64,000 nt of DNA from Streptomyces sp. TLI_235 (GCA_002300355.1 NSGV01000003.1:620001-684000), one strand, 5' to 3'; positions 1 through 8,966 are shown, counted from the first letter of the stretch. A program made the numbers and translations. The notes: generated from the letters alone by a model not told the origin.

Positions 1-84
1 GGAGCGGCACCCGTGGTGTCCAGCCCAACAGCAACGGCGCTCTGCCCCGAACGCATGCTGCGGGGCGGGGCGGCGAGAAGTCGC

Positions 85-255
85 CTACGACAAGACTTGA
101 CATTCGCCGCCTGCGGACTGGCCGTTCTGGATCTCGAACTCGACCCGGGCGCTCTCCTCCAGGCTCCTGAAACCAGTCCCCTGGATCGCGGAGAACGTGG
201 AGAAACGGTGCGACGACAGCCGGGCCCTGCCGTCGGCATCGACGTCGGCGAACAG
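85..255 (-). pseudogene. remnant of a cold-shock (CspA-type) protein
   Basis: The reading frame ends in residues reading FSAIQGTGFRSLEE followed by VEFEIQNGQ, which matches the C-terminal half of bacterial cold-shock domain proteins (usual pattern HFSAI..GFRSLEEGQ.VEFE...G). The N-terminal half, with the RNA-binding motifs KGFGFI and VFVH, is not recognisable in any frame. The segment just upstream still shows an acidic VDADGRARLSSHRFS stretch that may be its decayed middle. Cold-shock proteins are about 67 residues of single-strand nucleic-acid chaperone; this copy cannot encode a complete one. It lies downstream of another damaged gene, the ferritin-like protein. Confidence 0.5.
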
Positions 256-439
256 GTGATCATCGCGGAGGCGTGGCTTCCCACGATCACCGCCCGAGCC
301 TGACCTGTACAACGGCAGGTGTCGGTGTTGCGCCGCCGCGGTGCGGGGGACGCGTTCCGCGTCGCCGGCGCGCGCCGCACGTCCGGTGGCCGACGACGAC
401 TTGACGTCAGCCACCGGGAATGCGGTCCGGCCGTGATCG

Positions 440-802
440 CTACACGGCCAGCAGGTCCGTCAGGTCGTCGGCGTGCTCTTCCTCCTCCTCGAGGATCGAC
501 TCGATCAGGCGCCGGGTGGTGTAGTCGGTGTGGGCGCGCCGGGCGAGCGTCGCCGGGTCGAAGTCGGGCTCGCCGCCGAGCTGGGAGAGGCGTTCGGCGG
601 CGCGCAGCGCGTGCTGCATCTCCTCGGCGGCGTGCTCGGTGAACTCCGCGGCCACCTGGGCCCGGTCGATGCCGGTGGCGGAGATGGCGTGCCGGGTGTA
701 GCGCAGCCAGCACACCACCTCGGTCGCCACGACGTCGTTGAGCACCGCGATCACCCTGCCGGTGTCCAGCCCGTACGTCTCGGTGACGGGCCCGTCGGCC
801 AT
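440..802 (-). CDS. ferritin-like/bacterioferritin-family protein, internally shortened
   Basis: The 120-residue product contains NDVVATEVVCWLRYTRH, EFTEHAAEEMQHA and a C-terminal EEEEEHADDL segment, all typical of bacterioferritin/Dps-like four-helix proteins that store iron or protect DNA. Family members are usually 150-175 residues. Here the sequence passes directly from HTDY to TTRRLIESIL, so about 30 residues covering the third helix appear deleted in frame. The codons just upstream of the ATG at 802 (reading DEARKKM) continue the family pattern, so the original start lay further upstream. It was lost at the junction with the transposase remnant that begins near 826. Iron binding is doubtful; the gene is probably non-functional. 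Confidence 0.6.
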   Translation of the reverse strand: MADGPVTETYGLDTGRVIAVLNDVVATEVVCWLRYTRHAISATGIDRAQVAAEFTEHAAEEMQHALRAAERLSQLGGEPDFDPATLARRAHTDYTTRRLIESILEEEEEHADDLTDLLAV

Positions 803-825
803 CTTCTTGCGGGCCTCGTCCCGAC

Positions 826-1575
826 GTCGTAGGCGGCGAGATAGGCCAGGGCCCCGCCGCGGCCGTAGGTGTGGTTCACCCGCATCGTCCTGGCCTGCCC
901 GGGGGCCAGGGTGGGGTGACGGCGGCAGCGGGCCTGGACTGAGGTTTTCTCGTCGGCACTGATCACGTACTCGTCCGCACTGAGCGCCTCGCCCTGCCAG
1001 GTGCGGGCGTACAGGTCAAGGAGGCGCTCGGCCTTGGGGCGGAAGGCGGGGTCGGTGATGAAGATCCAGGACTGATACTGCCAGGGCTTGAGCGCGTCCT
1101 GCTTGAGGAAGCGCCGCACGGTGGAGGCGGAGATTTGTGCCGACGATGGTCCGGGCGACCGCCTTGCGCGCCAGTTCCGGGGCCGACCAGCGTGCGAGCG
1201 GTGTGCCGCTCTCGGCGGGCAACTGGCAGGCGAGGGCCTTGACCTGAGCTGCCTGCAGCGGCGTGAAGGAGGACGGCCGGACCGCTTGAGGTCGCCGAGG
1301 GCGGGCAGCCGGGATGCGGCGAAGCGGCCGCGCCACGTACGGACGGTGTCCAGGTGCAGCCCGGTCTCACGGGCGATGCGGGCGTTGGACCGGCCCCGGG
1401 CCGCGTGCAGCACGACGTGGGCGCGCTGCCGGATCCGGTGCTCGGTCCTGTGGCCGTAGGCCACTTTCTTCAACCGCTCCCGCTCGGAGGCGGTCAGGGT
1501 TGTCGGGCAGGCCGAGGGAACGGGCAAGGCAGGCAGGCCGATCACGAGAAGAGGATGACGGTAGGTCGACGACAC
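826..1575 (-). pseudogene. IS630-family transposase, frameshifted and truncated
   Basis: From a GTG at 1575 the frame shows an N-terminal helix-turn-helix (ARIARETGLHLDTVRTWRGRF) followed by LPALGDLKRSGRP. It then moves to a second frame (SFTPLQAAQVKALACQLP, WSAPELARKAV) and returns to the first at about 1140 (STVRRFLKQDALKPWQYQSW, then YVISADEKTSVQARCR, the first part of the DDE catalytic domain). The sequence stops matching after YLAAYDV near 828, so the last third with the remaining catalytic acidic residues is gone. Two frameshifts plus truncation make it inactive. The break joins it directly to the ferritin-like gene. Confidence 0.75.
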
Positions 1576-1600
1576 GCGCCCTTCCTGCGCGGTGCCGCCC
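826..1600 (-). mobile_element. partial IS630-like insertion sequence
   Basis: This is the extent of the decayed IS630 transposase with its upstream end. Only the 5' side of the element is present; no terminal inverted repeat or TA duplication could be paired because the other end has been deleted. It cannot move by itself. Confidence 0.5.
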
Positions 1601-1616
1601 TGTACCGCGTCTTTGG

Positions 1617-2177
1617 TCAGTTGGTGGCCGTCAGTGCCTCGCGTGCGGTGGTGAGGATCTTCTCGGAGAGCGGGGAGCCCTTGGTGGCGCGGGACAGGAT
1701 GAGTGCGCCGAGCATGGTGCAGAGCCGGGTGATGCCGTCCTGGTCCTCGGTGGCGAGCCAGTCGGCGAAGTCGCCGACTCCCTGGGTGTAGACGCGGCGG
1801 GCCTCGCCGTCTGCGCCGTCGCGGGCCATGTCGCCGGCGAGTGCGGCGGCGGGGCAGCCGTCCGCGGCGCTGTCGCGGTGCTCGGTGGAGAGGTAGGCGT
1901 CGATCAGCGCCCGCTGGGCGGCGTCGCGCTGTCCGGCGTACTGGTCGAGCCCGTCCTTGTGGTGGCGGGCGAGTTCGGCGAAGGCGTGGGCGGTGGCTTC
2001 GTCGACGAGTGCCTCCTTGGAGGCGAACTGCTTGTAGAAGCCGCCGTGGGTCAGGCCGGAGGCCTTCATGAGGTCGGCGACGCTGACGTGCGTGCCCTGT
2101 TCCCGAAAGAGCCGGGAGGCGGTCTCCACGACCCGTCGGCGGTTGTCCCGTGCCTGTGCCTGCGATACGCGGCCCAT
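1617..2177 (-). CDS. TetR/AcrR-family transcriptional regulator
   Basis: The 186-residue protein has an N-terminal TetR helix-turn-helix (RVVETASRLFREQGTHVSVADLMKASGLTHGGFYKQFASKEAL, residues about 13-55). Its C-terminal ligand domain carries a GCPAAALA motif, as in the AcuR/NemR-like branch that senses electrophiles or unsaturated carbonyls. It is divergent from an SDR oxidoreductase starting at 2289, followed by a quinone oxidoreductase, so it probably represses these genes and itself from the 111-bp shared intergenic region. The effector is not known from sequence. Start ATG at 2177. Confidence 0.88.
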   Translation of the reverse strand: MGRVSQAQARDNRRRVVETASRLFREQGTHVSVADLMKASGLTHGGFYKQFASKEALVDEATAHAFAELARHHKDGLDQYAGQRDAAQRALIDAYLSTEHRDSAADGCPAAALAGDMARDGADGEARRVYTQGVGDFADWLATEDQDGITRLCTMLGALILSRATKGSPLSEKILTTAREALTATN

Positions 2178-2208
2178 TGGTCACCCTCCCAGTTGGATGT
2201 CGAGTCGA

Positions 2209-2233
2209 ATCTATTCTAGACTCCATTTTAGAT
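2209..2233. promoter_or_regulatory. candidate TetR operator in the divergent intergenic region
   Basis: The intergenic sequence contains ATCTA (2209-2213) and TAGAT (2229-2233) as inverted half-sites around a TCTAGA core, in a locally AT-rich stretch between the TetR start at 2177 and the SDR start at 2289. The position suits repression of both genes. The assignment is inferred from symmetry and position only. Confidence 0.4.
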
Positions 2234-2288
2234 GTTGGATGAAATCTATTGTGGCGGTCGGCTGCCGCCCACTACGTCGGGAGTGCTC

Positions 2289-2975
2289 ATGGAACTGAAG
2301 GACGCGGTCGCGGTGGTCACTGGCGCCAACCGGGGGCTCGGGCGGCATCTTGCCGCCCAGCTCGTGGAGCGCGGGGCCAAGGTGTACGCGGCGGCCCGCC
2401 GCCCCGAGACGGTGGACCTTCCGGGCGTCGTCCCGCTGCGACTGGACGTGACCGACGCGGAGTCGATCCGGGCGGCGGCCCGCATCGCCGCCGACGCGAC
2501 GCTGCTGGTCAACAACGCGGGCATCTCCACCGGAACGTCGCTGATCGCGGGCAGCCCGGACGCAGTGCGCTTGGAAATGGAGGTGAACTTCTTCGGCCCT
2601 CTCACCGTGACGCGGGCTTTCGCCCCGGTCATCGAGTCCAACGGGGGCGGCGGCGTGCTCAACGTGCTGTCGGTCCTGTCCTGGATGCACCCGGCCGGCC
2701 TCGGCGCATACGCTGCGGCGAAGGCGGCGGCATGGGCGCTGACCGGCGCGGTCCGAGAAGAACTGGCGCCCCGCGGCATCACGGTGACGGCGCTGCACGT
2801 CGGGTACATGGACACCGACATGGCCGCCGGCGTTCCCGCCGACCAGAAGGCAAACCCCGCCGAGGTCGCCGCCCAGGCCCTGTCCGCCGTGGAGGCGGGC
2901 ATGCCCGAGGTCCTCGCCGACGAGACCACCCGGTACGTCAAGCAGAGCCTGGCCACGTCGCCGAACGCGGCGTGA
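2289..2975 (+). CDS. short-chain dehydrogenase/reductase (SDR)
   Basis: This 228-residue classical SDR has the cofactor motif TGANRGLG near residue 12, LLVNNAG near residue 75, and an active-site YAAAK preceded by a serine-rich strand (NVLSVLSWMHP). It should act as a soluble NAD(P)-dependent oxidoreductase. ATG 2289 follows the operator region directly and begins MELKDAVAVVTGANRG, the usual length before the Rossmann motif. It is probably controlled by the divergent TetR protein and may work with the quinone oxidoreductase that starts 131 bp downstream. The substrate is unknown. Confidence 0.88.
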   Translation: MELKDAVAVVTGANRGLGRHLAAQLVERGAKVYAAARRPETVDLPGVVPLRLDVTDAESIRAAARIAADATLLVNNAGISTGTSLIAGSPDAVRLEMEVNFFGPLTVTRAFAPVIESNGGGGVLNVLSVLSWMHPAGLGAYAAAKAAAWALTGAVREELAPRGITVTALHVGYMDTDMAAGVPADQKANPAEVAAQALSAVEAGMPEVLADETTRYVKQSLATSPNAA

Positions 2976-3106
2976 GAAGCACTCCGCCGCATCGGCGTGG
3001 GGCGCCGTGAACCAGCAGTGACTAGCAGAAAGTGGCTCGTACCGGGGCAGGCCCGGAAGCGAGCGGAGATCGCGTTCGGGTACGGACGGGACACGGAGAC
3101 GGAGAG

Positions 3107-4111
3107 ATGAAGACCTACCTGATCGAGAAGTACGGCGACCAGTCGGCGCTGCACGCCGCCGAGCTGCCCGATCCGCAGCCGGGTCCCGAGGATGTCCTGG
3201 TCGAGATCCACGCGGCGAGCGTCAACCCGCTGGACTTCAAGATCCGCGACGGCGCCTTCAAGAGGATCCTGCCGTACCGCCTTCCGCTCGTCCTGGGCAA
3301 CGACCTCGCCGGAGTGGTGGTCCGGGTCGGCTCGTCGGTCACCCGCTTCGCGGTGGGCGACGAGGTCTACGCCCGGCCCGACAAGGACCGCATCGGCACC
3401 TTCGCCGAACTCATCGCCGTCCACCAGGACGACCTGGCCCCCAAACCCGCCGCCCTCACCATGGCGCAGGCCGCCTCCCTCCCGCTGGTCGCCCTCACCT
3501 CCTGGCAGGCGCTGGTAGAGAAGGCGCAGGTCCGGCCGGGCCAGAAAGTCCTGATCCACGCGGGCTCCGGCGGAGTGGGCACCATCGCCCTCCAGCTGGC
3601 CAGGCACCTGGGCGCACATGTGGCCACCACCGCGAGCGCGGCCAACGCCGGCCTGGTCAAGGAACTCGGCGCGGACGTGGTCATCGACTACCGCGCCCAG
3701 GACTTCGAGCAGCTCCTGGAGGGCTACGACGTCGTCCTGGACACCCTCGGCGGCGAGACCCTGGAGAAGTCGCTGCGGGTCCTCAAGCCGGGCGGGAAGG
3801 TCATCAGCATCGCCGGGCCGCCCGACGCGGACTTCGCCCGCGAGCTCGGCGCAAACCCGGTCCTGCGGCAGGCGATGAACGCGCTGAGCTTCAGGACCCG
3901 GCGCCGTGCCAAGCGCCACGGCGTCACCTACTCGTTCCTGTTCATGAAGGCCGACGGCGGCCAGCTGCGCGAACTCACCCGGCTCGTCGACGCCGGGCAG
4001 ATCCACCCCGTCGTCGACCGGGTCTTCCCCTTCGACCTGACCCGCGACGCCATGGAGTACGCCGAGAAGGGCCGCGCGAAGGCCGGCAAAGTCGTCATCG
4101 CGATGGAGTGA
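3107..4111 (+). CDS. NADP-dependent quinone/enone oxidoreductase (MDR superfamily)
   Basis: The 334-residue protein is a zinc-independent medium-chain reductase. It has the N-terminal GroES-like domain (VEIHAASVNPLDFKIRDG, LGNDLAGVV), then a Rossmann domain with HAGSGGVGTIALQLA (near residue 145) and KPGGKVISIAGPP. Such enzymes reduce quinones or alpha,beta-unsaturated carbonyls with NADPH. The start at ATG 3107 has a GGAGAG ribosome site just upstream. It follows an SDR in the same direction and ends at a strong hairpin. The divergent TetR branch fits a carbonyl-stress role; this is inferred. Confidence 0.88.
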   Translation: MKTYLIEKYGDQSALHAAELPDPQPGPEDVLVEIHAASVNPLDFKIRDGAFKRILPYRLPLVLGNDLAGVVVRVGSSVTRFAVGDEVYARPDKDRIGTFAELIAVHQDDLAPKPAALTMAQAASLPLVALTSWQALVEKAQVRPGQKVLIHAGSGGVGTIALQLARHLGAHVATTASAANAGLVKELGADVVIDYRAQDFEQLLEGYDVVLDTLGGETLEKSLRVLKPGGKVISIAGPPDADFARELGANPVLRQAMNALSFRTRRRAKRHGVTYSFLFMKADGGQLRELTRLVDAGQIHPVVDRVFPFDLTRDAMEYAEKGRAKAGKVVIAME

Positions 4112-4112
4112 G

Positions 4113-4161
4113 GTCTGCCGGCCGGTCCCCGCCTCCACCTGACCGGCCGGCCTCGGCAGAC
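4113..4161 (+). terminator. intrinsic terminator-like hairpin after the quinone oxidoreductase
   Basis: GTCTGCCGGCCGGTC (4113-4127) pairs with GACCGGCCGG...CGGCAGAC (4141-4161), with a 3-nt bulge and a 13-nt loop. It begins two bases after the stop codon. There is no T-run, as is common in actinomycetes. Confidence 0.7.
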
Positions 4162-4339
4162 GAGTGGATCCCCCCTCCCCGCAGGAATCGACCAGAGGTG
4201 CACCGCGCGCCCCTCCCACTCATCCGGCCGCCGGCCCCGCGCCCGCAGTCGGAAGACCGGGAAGCCGTCCTGCGCACACCCGCGAGGACGAAGCGGCCGG
4301 AGCGAGGCCGTGGTAGATCCGAGACCGAAGGGCACACCC

Positions 4340-5221
4340 ATGAACGACACACATGAAGGTAGCGGCGGCACGGTGATGTCCTACCGGGACGCACCGACCC
4401 GCACCGTCACCGCCGACCAAGTGACCTTCGCCTACCGCGACCTCGGCCCCCGGTCCGGCATCCCGGTGATCTTCCTCACCCATCTTGCCGCGGCACTCGA
4501 CAACTGGGATCCCCGTGTCGTCGACGGCATCGCCGCCAGGCACCGGGTGATCACGTTCGACAACAGGGGCGTCGGCGCGTCCACCGGCTCGACACCCAAG
4601 ACCATCGAGAAAATGGCCGACGACGCCGTCACCTTCATCCGGGCACTCGAGCTCGACCAGGTGGACATCCTCGGCTTCTCGATGGGCGGGATGATCGCCC
4701 AGGTGATCGCACAGAACGAACCGCAACTCGTTCGCAGGCTGATCCTCGCGGGCACAGGACCCGCCGGTGGCAAGGGTATGAAGAACGTGAGCCGGATCTC
4801 CCACCTCGACACCCTCCGAGCACTGCTCACCCTCCAAGATCCGAAGCAGTACCTCTTCTTCACCCGTACCGCGAACGGACGCCGGGCCGGCAAGGAGTTC
4901 CTGGCCCGGCTGAAGGAGCGAACGCAACACCGGGACAAGGCGATCTCCCCCATCTCCTATCTCTCCCAGCTCAAGGCCATCCACCGATGGGGCCTGCAGG
5001 CGCCGGCCGACATGTCCCGCATCCACCAGCCGGTCCTGGTGGCCAACGGCGAGAGCGACCGAATGGTGCCGAGCGAGAACACCCTCGACCTCGCCGCACG
5101 ACTGCCCCGGGGCGAACTCGTCCCCCTCTACCCGGACGCCGGACACGGGGGGATCTTCCAGTTCCACGACGCGTTCGTGGTGAGCGCCCTCGCATTCCTC
5201 GAGGCACGCCCCGACGCCTGA
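4340..5221 (+). CDS. alpha/beta-fold hydrolase
   Basis: This is a 293-residue alpha/beta hydrolase. It has an oxyanion-side motif (FLTHLAAALDNWD), DNRGVGAS, the nucleophile elbow GFSMGG (catalytic Ser), an aspartate in GESDRMVPSEN, and the catalytic histidine in PDAGHGG near the C-terminus. This arrangement is common in cofactor-free haloperoxidase-like and peptidase S33-like enzymes; the substrate cannot be told. ATG 4340 is preferred to an in-frame GTG at 4310 because the family starts close to this point, although no strong ribosome site is visible. It stands alone between two hairpins. Confidence 0.85.
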   Translation: MNDTHEGSGGTVMSYRDAPTRTVTADQVTFAYRDLGPRSGIPVIFLTHLAAALDNWDPRVVDGIAARHRVITFDNRGVGASTGSTPKTIEKMADDAVTFIRALELDQVDILGFSMGGMIAQVIAQNEPQLVRRLILAGTGPAGGKGMKNVSRISHLDTLRALLTLQDPKQYLFFTRTANGRRAGKEFLARLKERTQHRDKAISPISYLSQLKAIHRWGLQAPADMSRIHQPVLVANGESDRMVPSENTLDLAARLPRGELVPLYPDAGHGGIFQFHDAFVVSALAFLEARPDA

Positions 5222-5429
5222 CCGCCGATGCCACACCCCCGCAGTCCCACGCTGAGCGCACCCGCGACGAGGCGAGCCAGCCTCCGATCAGACACCCTCC
5301 CGCCCACCTGCAGTGCCACCACCCCCGAGAACTCCCTCGATACCACATGTCGGCCACCCACCACGAGAACGCCGATGCCCAGTCTCGAAGTCAACCCCCG
5401 AAGGACTTACGACGCAGACCACTAAGGCC

Positions 5430-5675
5430 ATGCGATCCGGGGTTCAGGGCAAGATCGCGCTCCTGCGAGCACCGGGTACGGCTGCCTCCGACGACGTGCT
5501 CGCCTCCCGGCTGCGGCGGCTGGCCGCACGGGCCGACCGCCATGCAGAGATCCTCGACAACCGGCAGGCCGACGCCGCCGAGGTACTGCGGCGCGCCCTC
5601 GCCCGAGGCCGGCGCGCGGCGCAACACCAGAACCCGGTGCACGGCAGGGTGCCGGCGGCCCCGAAGCAGGCCTGA
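5430..5675 (+). CDS. small hypothetical protein
   Basis: The 81-residue, arginine- and alanine-rich product is predicted to be mostly helical (SRLRRLAARADRHAEILDNRQADAAEVLRRALARGRRAA). No family is recognised. It reads in the same direction as the hydrolase upstream and ends immediately before a perfect 7-bp hairpin, which supports it being a real transcription unit. The start is uncertain; an upstream in-frame GTG at 5313 would lengthen it. Confidence 0.4.
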   Translation: MRSGVQGKIALLRAPGTAASDDVLASRLRRLAARADRHAEILDNRQADAAEVLRRALARGRRAAQHQNPVHGRVPAAPKQA

Positions 5676-5695
5676 CCGGCACGGCCCGGTGCCGG
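5676..5695 (+). terminator. hairpin terminator
   Basis: CCGGCAC (5676-5682) pairs perfectly with GTGCCGG (5689-5695) across a 6-nt loop, directly after the stop of the small gene ending at 5675. Confidence 0.5.
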
Positions 5696-5937
5696 CTCTG
5701 CGTGGCGACGGCCTGTGCCGGGCACGGCCGTGCCCATGCCGAGCCAGACGGGCCGACGCTGAGGTGATGACAGGCGGCGAGGGACCGGGCGCCGGCTGTC
5801 CTCCGCGGCGCACAGCGCCCGCGACGAGCCTGCTCGGAGCAGACCGAGGCCGGGTGCAGCCCCCAGCCGGAGGTGCTCAGTGCCTGCTCCGGCTTGTGGA
5901 TCTCCCGAACGGTGGCCGGTGGCGCCTTGCCGTGGTG

Positions 5938-7308
5938 CTACCGCTCCGGGAGTTCGAGCAGGGTGTTCTCCACGACCTCGGTCAGGGCCGGATGGATCCA
6001 CATGGGCCGCCGGGCTGCCTCGCGCGCGGTCATCCCGGAAGCCATGGCCAGGACCAAGGGCTGGATCAGCGCGGCTGCCTGCGGGCCGATCAGGTGGGCA
6101 CCGAGGATCAGTCCGGTGGTGCGGTCGGCGAGGACCTTGCAGAATCCCTCGGTGTTCTCCAGCGCCCATCCGTAGGCGACGTCCTCGTAGCGGTGGGCCG
6201 CCACGTCGTAGTCGATCCCCCGCTCCCGGACTGCCTGCTCGGTGAGACCGATCCGCGCGATCTGCGGCCGGGTGAAGACAGCGGACGGCACCGCGTCGTA
6301 GGACATCGTGCGGGGATCATCGGGGTGCAACAGGTTGTGGGCGACCACCTCCGCCTCCCGATTGGCCACGTGCTTGAGCGGCACGCCCGTCACGATGTCG
6401 CCGATCGCCCAGACGCCGTCGGCGCTGGTGCGCAGCTGTTCGTCGACGCTGACGTGGCCGTCGTCGGTGCAGGCGACGCCAGCCGTTTCCAGGTCGAGGC
6501 GGTCGCTGTTGGGCTGGCGGCCGATCGCCACCAGCAGCGTGTCGGCCAGGACGGCCGTGCCGTCGTCCAGGACGAGGCGAAGGCCGCCCGGTCTGCCTTC
6601 CAGCCGGGTGAGCTCACGCCCCAGACGCAGGTCGTAGCGGTCCCGCACGGCATGGGTGAAGGCGGCGGAGACGGCTTCGTCCTGGTCGGCGAGGAGACTG
6701 TCGCGCTGCTCGACGATGGTGATCCGGCTGCCTGCGGCATGGAACACGTGGGCGAGCTCGGCCGCGATGTAGCCTCCGCCGAGCACCGCAAGGTGCTTCG
6801 GAGGCTGCGGGATCCGCATGATGCTGTCGGACGTGTCGTACGGCAGTCCCGAGGCTGCGACGACCGGCGGGACGGTGGGTCGGCCACCGGCGGCGACAAC
6901 GATCCGCTCACCCTCCACGTCGCGCGGTCCGTCCGCCGTGTCGATGCGCAGCCTCCGCTCGCCCGTGAAGCGGGCCGTGCCCCGGTAGACGGCGACGAAC
7001 GAGGAGTCCCGGCGGCTCTGCTCGCTCTGCCGCGAGTCGGCGTCGAGTCGGCCGAAGACGCGCCGTTGAACGTCCGACCAGCGCACCTGGTGAAGGGCTG
7101 CGTCCACGTCGTGCCGTCCGGCGTCGCGGACGGCATCGGCGACATCCGCCGTCGCGGCAAGCATCTTGCTGGGGATGCAGCCGGCGTTCAGGCACGTGCC
7201 GCCGAATGGGCCCTGTGAGACCACCGCGACATCGAGATGCGCGAAGCGGTCGTCGATCAGCGCGTTTCCCGTACCCCCACCGATGACGACGAGATCGTGG
7301 CGACGCAT
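5938..7308 (-). CDS. mtr: mycothione reductase
   Basis: This 456-residue FAD-dependent pyridine nucleotide-disulfide oxidoreductase has an N-terminal FAD motif (VVIGGGTGNALIDDRFA), the redox-active pair in GGTCLNAGCIPSKM (residues about 38-51), an NADPH motif GGGYIAAELAHVF, and a second FAD motif WAIGDI. Its C-terminal dimerisation domain ends in WIHPALTEVVENTLL, containing the active-site His. These motifs follow mycobacterial mycothione reductase closely (for example SDTVMRI-like and DVAYGWA-like segments). The enzyme would recycle oxidised mycothiol, the actinobacterial low-molecular-weight thiol. It is monocistronic; the intergenic region downstream holds nothing clear. Confidence 0.9.
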   Translation of the reverse strand: MRRHDLVVIGGGTGNALIDDRFAHLDVAVVSQGPFGGTCLNAGCIPSKMLAATADVADAVRDAGRHDVDAALHQVRWSDVQRRVFGRLDADSRQSEQSRRDSSFVAVYRGTARFTGERRLRIDTADGPRDVEGERIVVAAGGRPTVPPVVAASGLPYDTSDSIMRIPQPPKHLAVLGGGYIAAELAHVFHAAGSRITIVEQRDSLLADQDEAVSAAFTHAVRDRYDLRLGRELTRLEGRPGGLRLVLDDGTAVLADTLLVAIGRQPNSDRLDLETAGVACTDDGHVSVDEQLRTSADGVWAIGDIVTGVPLKHVANREAEVVAHNLLHPDDPRTMSYDAVPSAVFTRPQIARIGLTEQAVRERGIDYDVAAHRYEDVAYGWALENTEGFCKVLADRTTGLILGAHLIGPQAAALIQPLVLAMASGMTAREAARRPMWIHPALTEVVENTLLELPER

Positions 7309-7528
7309 GCTCGGAGCCTATCCGCGATCAGAACAATCACGCCCTCGGCCACGCGACGGCTTCGGGCTGCAGGCCGGCACTGCTCCCGGTGACCGCCGCG
7401 CGTCGAGGACGAACCCGGGTGGGCCGAGATCCACGAGGTCGAGGCGGTGTGGCGGCAACCGACGGGGGAAGCCGCCTGGTACCTGTTGCGTGTTGTGCAG
7501 GTCTGCATCCCGGACGGAGGACGGCTCA

Positions 7529-7690
7529 ATGACCACATCCGACGACGACACCGTCGAGCCCGGCGAGGAAACGCGGAAGCGGTCCGCGGAGGAGCGGTCG
7601 ATCACAGCTCCCACACCGGCTGACGTCAGGGCCAAAGCTGACGACGAAGAGGAACCCGAGCCCCCGGCGGCGGACACCGAGGCGCCGTGA
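7529..7690 (+). CDS. small acidic hypothetical protein
   Basis: The 53-residue product is rich in Asp, Glu, Pro and Thr and contains no hydrophobic segment. A good ribosome site (GGACGGAGG) lies about 7 bases before ATG 7529, which is the main support. No family is recognised. Similar short acidic, disordered proteins are common in streptomycetes without a known role. Confidence 0.4.
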   Translation: MTTSDDDTVEPGEETRKRSAEERSITAPTPADVRAKADDEEEPEPPAADTEAP

Positions 7691-8012
7691 CCGGTGCGGC
7701 CCGGTCGGCCGCTGCCTGGCACAACCCGGACCTCGCCCTCGCGGGACAGATCCTCCGCCTTCCGCAGCCGGGCACGGCCGGATGGACCGTGCCCGGCACA
7801 GTGCATCGGGGGCTTGCACGGGGTATCCGCCCGCGCAGGCCTGGGCCGTATTACGCCGGAACCCGGCGTTGCGGAGGGCCTCGTGATTGGTCGCTGCTCA
7901 ATCCGCGCCCTTACGCACTGCTCGAGCAGTGGTACTCGGTTTGCCGTGAACGACGACCTGGGGTGCGCTGGGACTGTTGTGCCAGCACCAGGGTGCGGGG
8001 CAGGAGGATGCC
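7691..8012. other. non-coding stretch, no gene recognised
   Basis: The 322 bp between the small acidic gene and the NmrA-like gene contain open frames but none with a family motif, credible start or consistent codon use. The last 15 bases hold the ribosome site of the next gene. Confidence 0.4.
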
Positions 8013-8966
8013 GTGAGCAGCAAGAAGATCATCACAGTGTTCGGGGCGACCGGACAGCAGGGCGGCGGGTTCGCCCGGGCGGTCCTCGCGGACGAGGCCG
8101 GCGGGTTCACCGTCCGAGCCGTCACCCGCCATCCCGACTCCGACGGCGCACGGGAACTGGAGCGGCTCGGCGCCCAGGTGGTCCGGGCCGACATGGACGA
8201 ACCCGGCACTCTCGGAGCGGCCTTCGAGGGTGCGTACGGCGCCTACCTGGTGACCAACTTCTGGGAGCACATGTCCGCCGAGCGGGAACAGGCCCAGGCC
8301 CGGGCGTTGGCGGACGCCGCCGGGCACGCCGGGGTGCAGCACGCCGTCTGGTCCACGCTGGAGGACACGCGCGAGTGCATCCCGCTCGACGACCCGCGCA
8401 TGCCGGTCCTGCAGGGTTCGTACAACGTGCCGCACTTCGACGCGAAGGCCGAGGCCGACCGCTACTTCACCGACGCCGGCGTGCCCACCACGTTCCTGCG
8501 CACCACGTTCTACTGGGAGAACCTGTACGGCGCCTTCAGCCCCCACCGAGAGGACGACGGCTCGCTCCGACTCGTCTTCCCGATGGGCGGCAGCCGCCTG
8601 TCCGGCATCGCAGTCGACGACATCGGCAAGACGGCGCTCGCCGTCCTGAAGCGCGGCAGCGACCTCATCGGTGCCACCGTCAGCATCGCCGGCGAGCACG
8701 TCCCACTCGCCGACATGGCCGCGAAGCTCACCGAGGCCGTCGGCGTGCCGGTGCGGTACGTGTCGCTGAGCCCGGACGAGTTCCGCGCGCTCGGCTTTCC
8801 CGGCGCGGACGAGGCCGGAAACATGTTCCAGTACTACGCGGACTGCGAGCAGCGCTTCACCTCGGCCCGCGACCTCGACGCGGTGCGCGAACTCAACCCC
8901 GACCTCCAGTCTTTCGCCACCTGGCTCACCGCCCACACCGACCGGCTCCGTGCCGCCTGGACGTGA
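8013..8966 (+). CDS. NmrA-family NAD(P)-binding protein
   Basis: The 317-residue protein starts at GTG 8013 behind AGGAGG. Residues 5-20 carry the NmrA/SDR dinucleotide motif FGATGQQGGGFARA, followed by RAVTRHPDSDGAREL and TNFWEH. The C-terminal half matches NmrA-like proteins used as redox sensors or atypical reductases; the SDR active-site Tyr-Lys pair is not evident. It may sense the NADP+/NADPH ratio rather than act as an enzyme. It is monocistronic and followed by a 7-bp hairpin. Confidence 0.85.
   Translation: MSSKKIITVFGATGQQGGGFARAVLADEAGGFTVRAVTRHPDSDGARELERLGAQVVRADMDEPGTLGAAFEGAYGAYLVTNFWEHMSAEREQAQARALADAAGHAGVQHAVWSTLEDTRECIPLDDPRMPVLQGSYNVPHFDAKAEADRYFTDAGVPTTFLRTTFYWENLYGAFSPHREDDGSLRLVFPMGGSRLSGIAVDDIGKTALAVLKRGSDLIGATVSIAGEHVPLADMAAKLTEAVGVPVRYVSLSPDEFRALGFPGADEAGNMFQYYADCEQRFTSARDLDAVRELNPDLQSFATWLTAHTDRLRAAWT

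Noticed and set aside
2246..4219. A minus-strand open frame of over 650 codons
   Set aside because: It is antisense to the SDR and quinone oxidoreductase genes and shows no motif.
4987..7218. A plus-strand frame of 743 codons
   Set aside because: Most of it is antisense to mycothione reductase and it lacks any motif.
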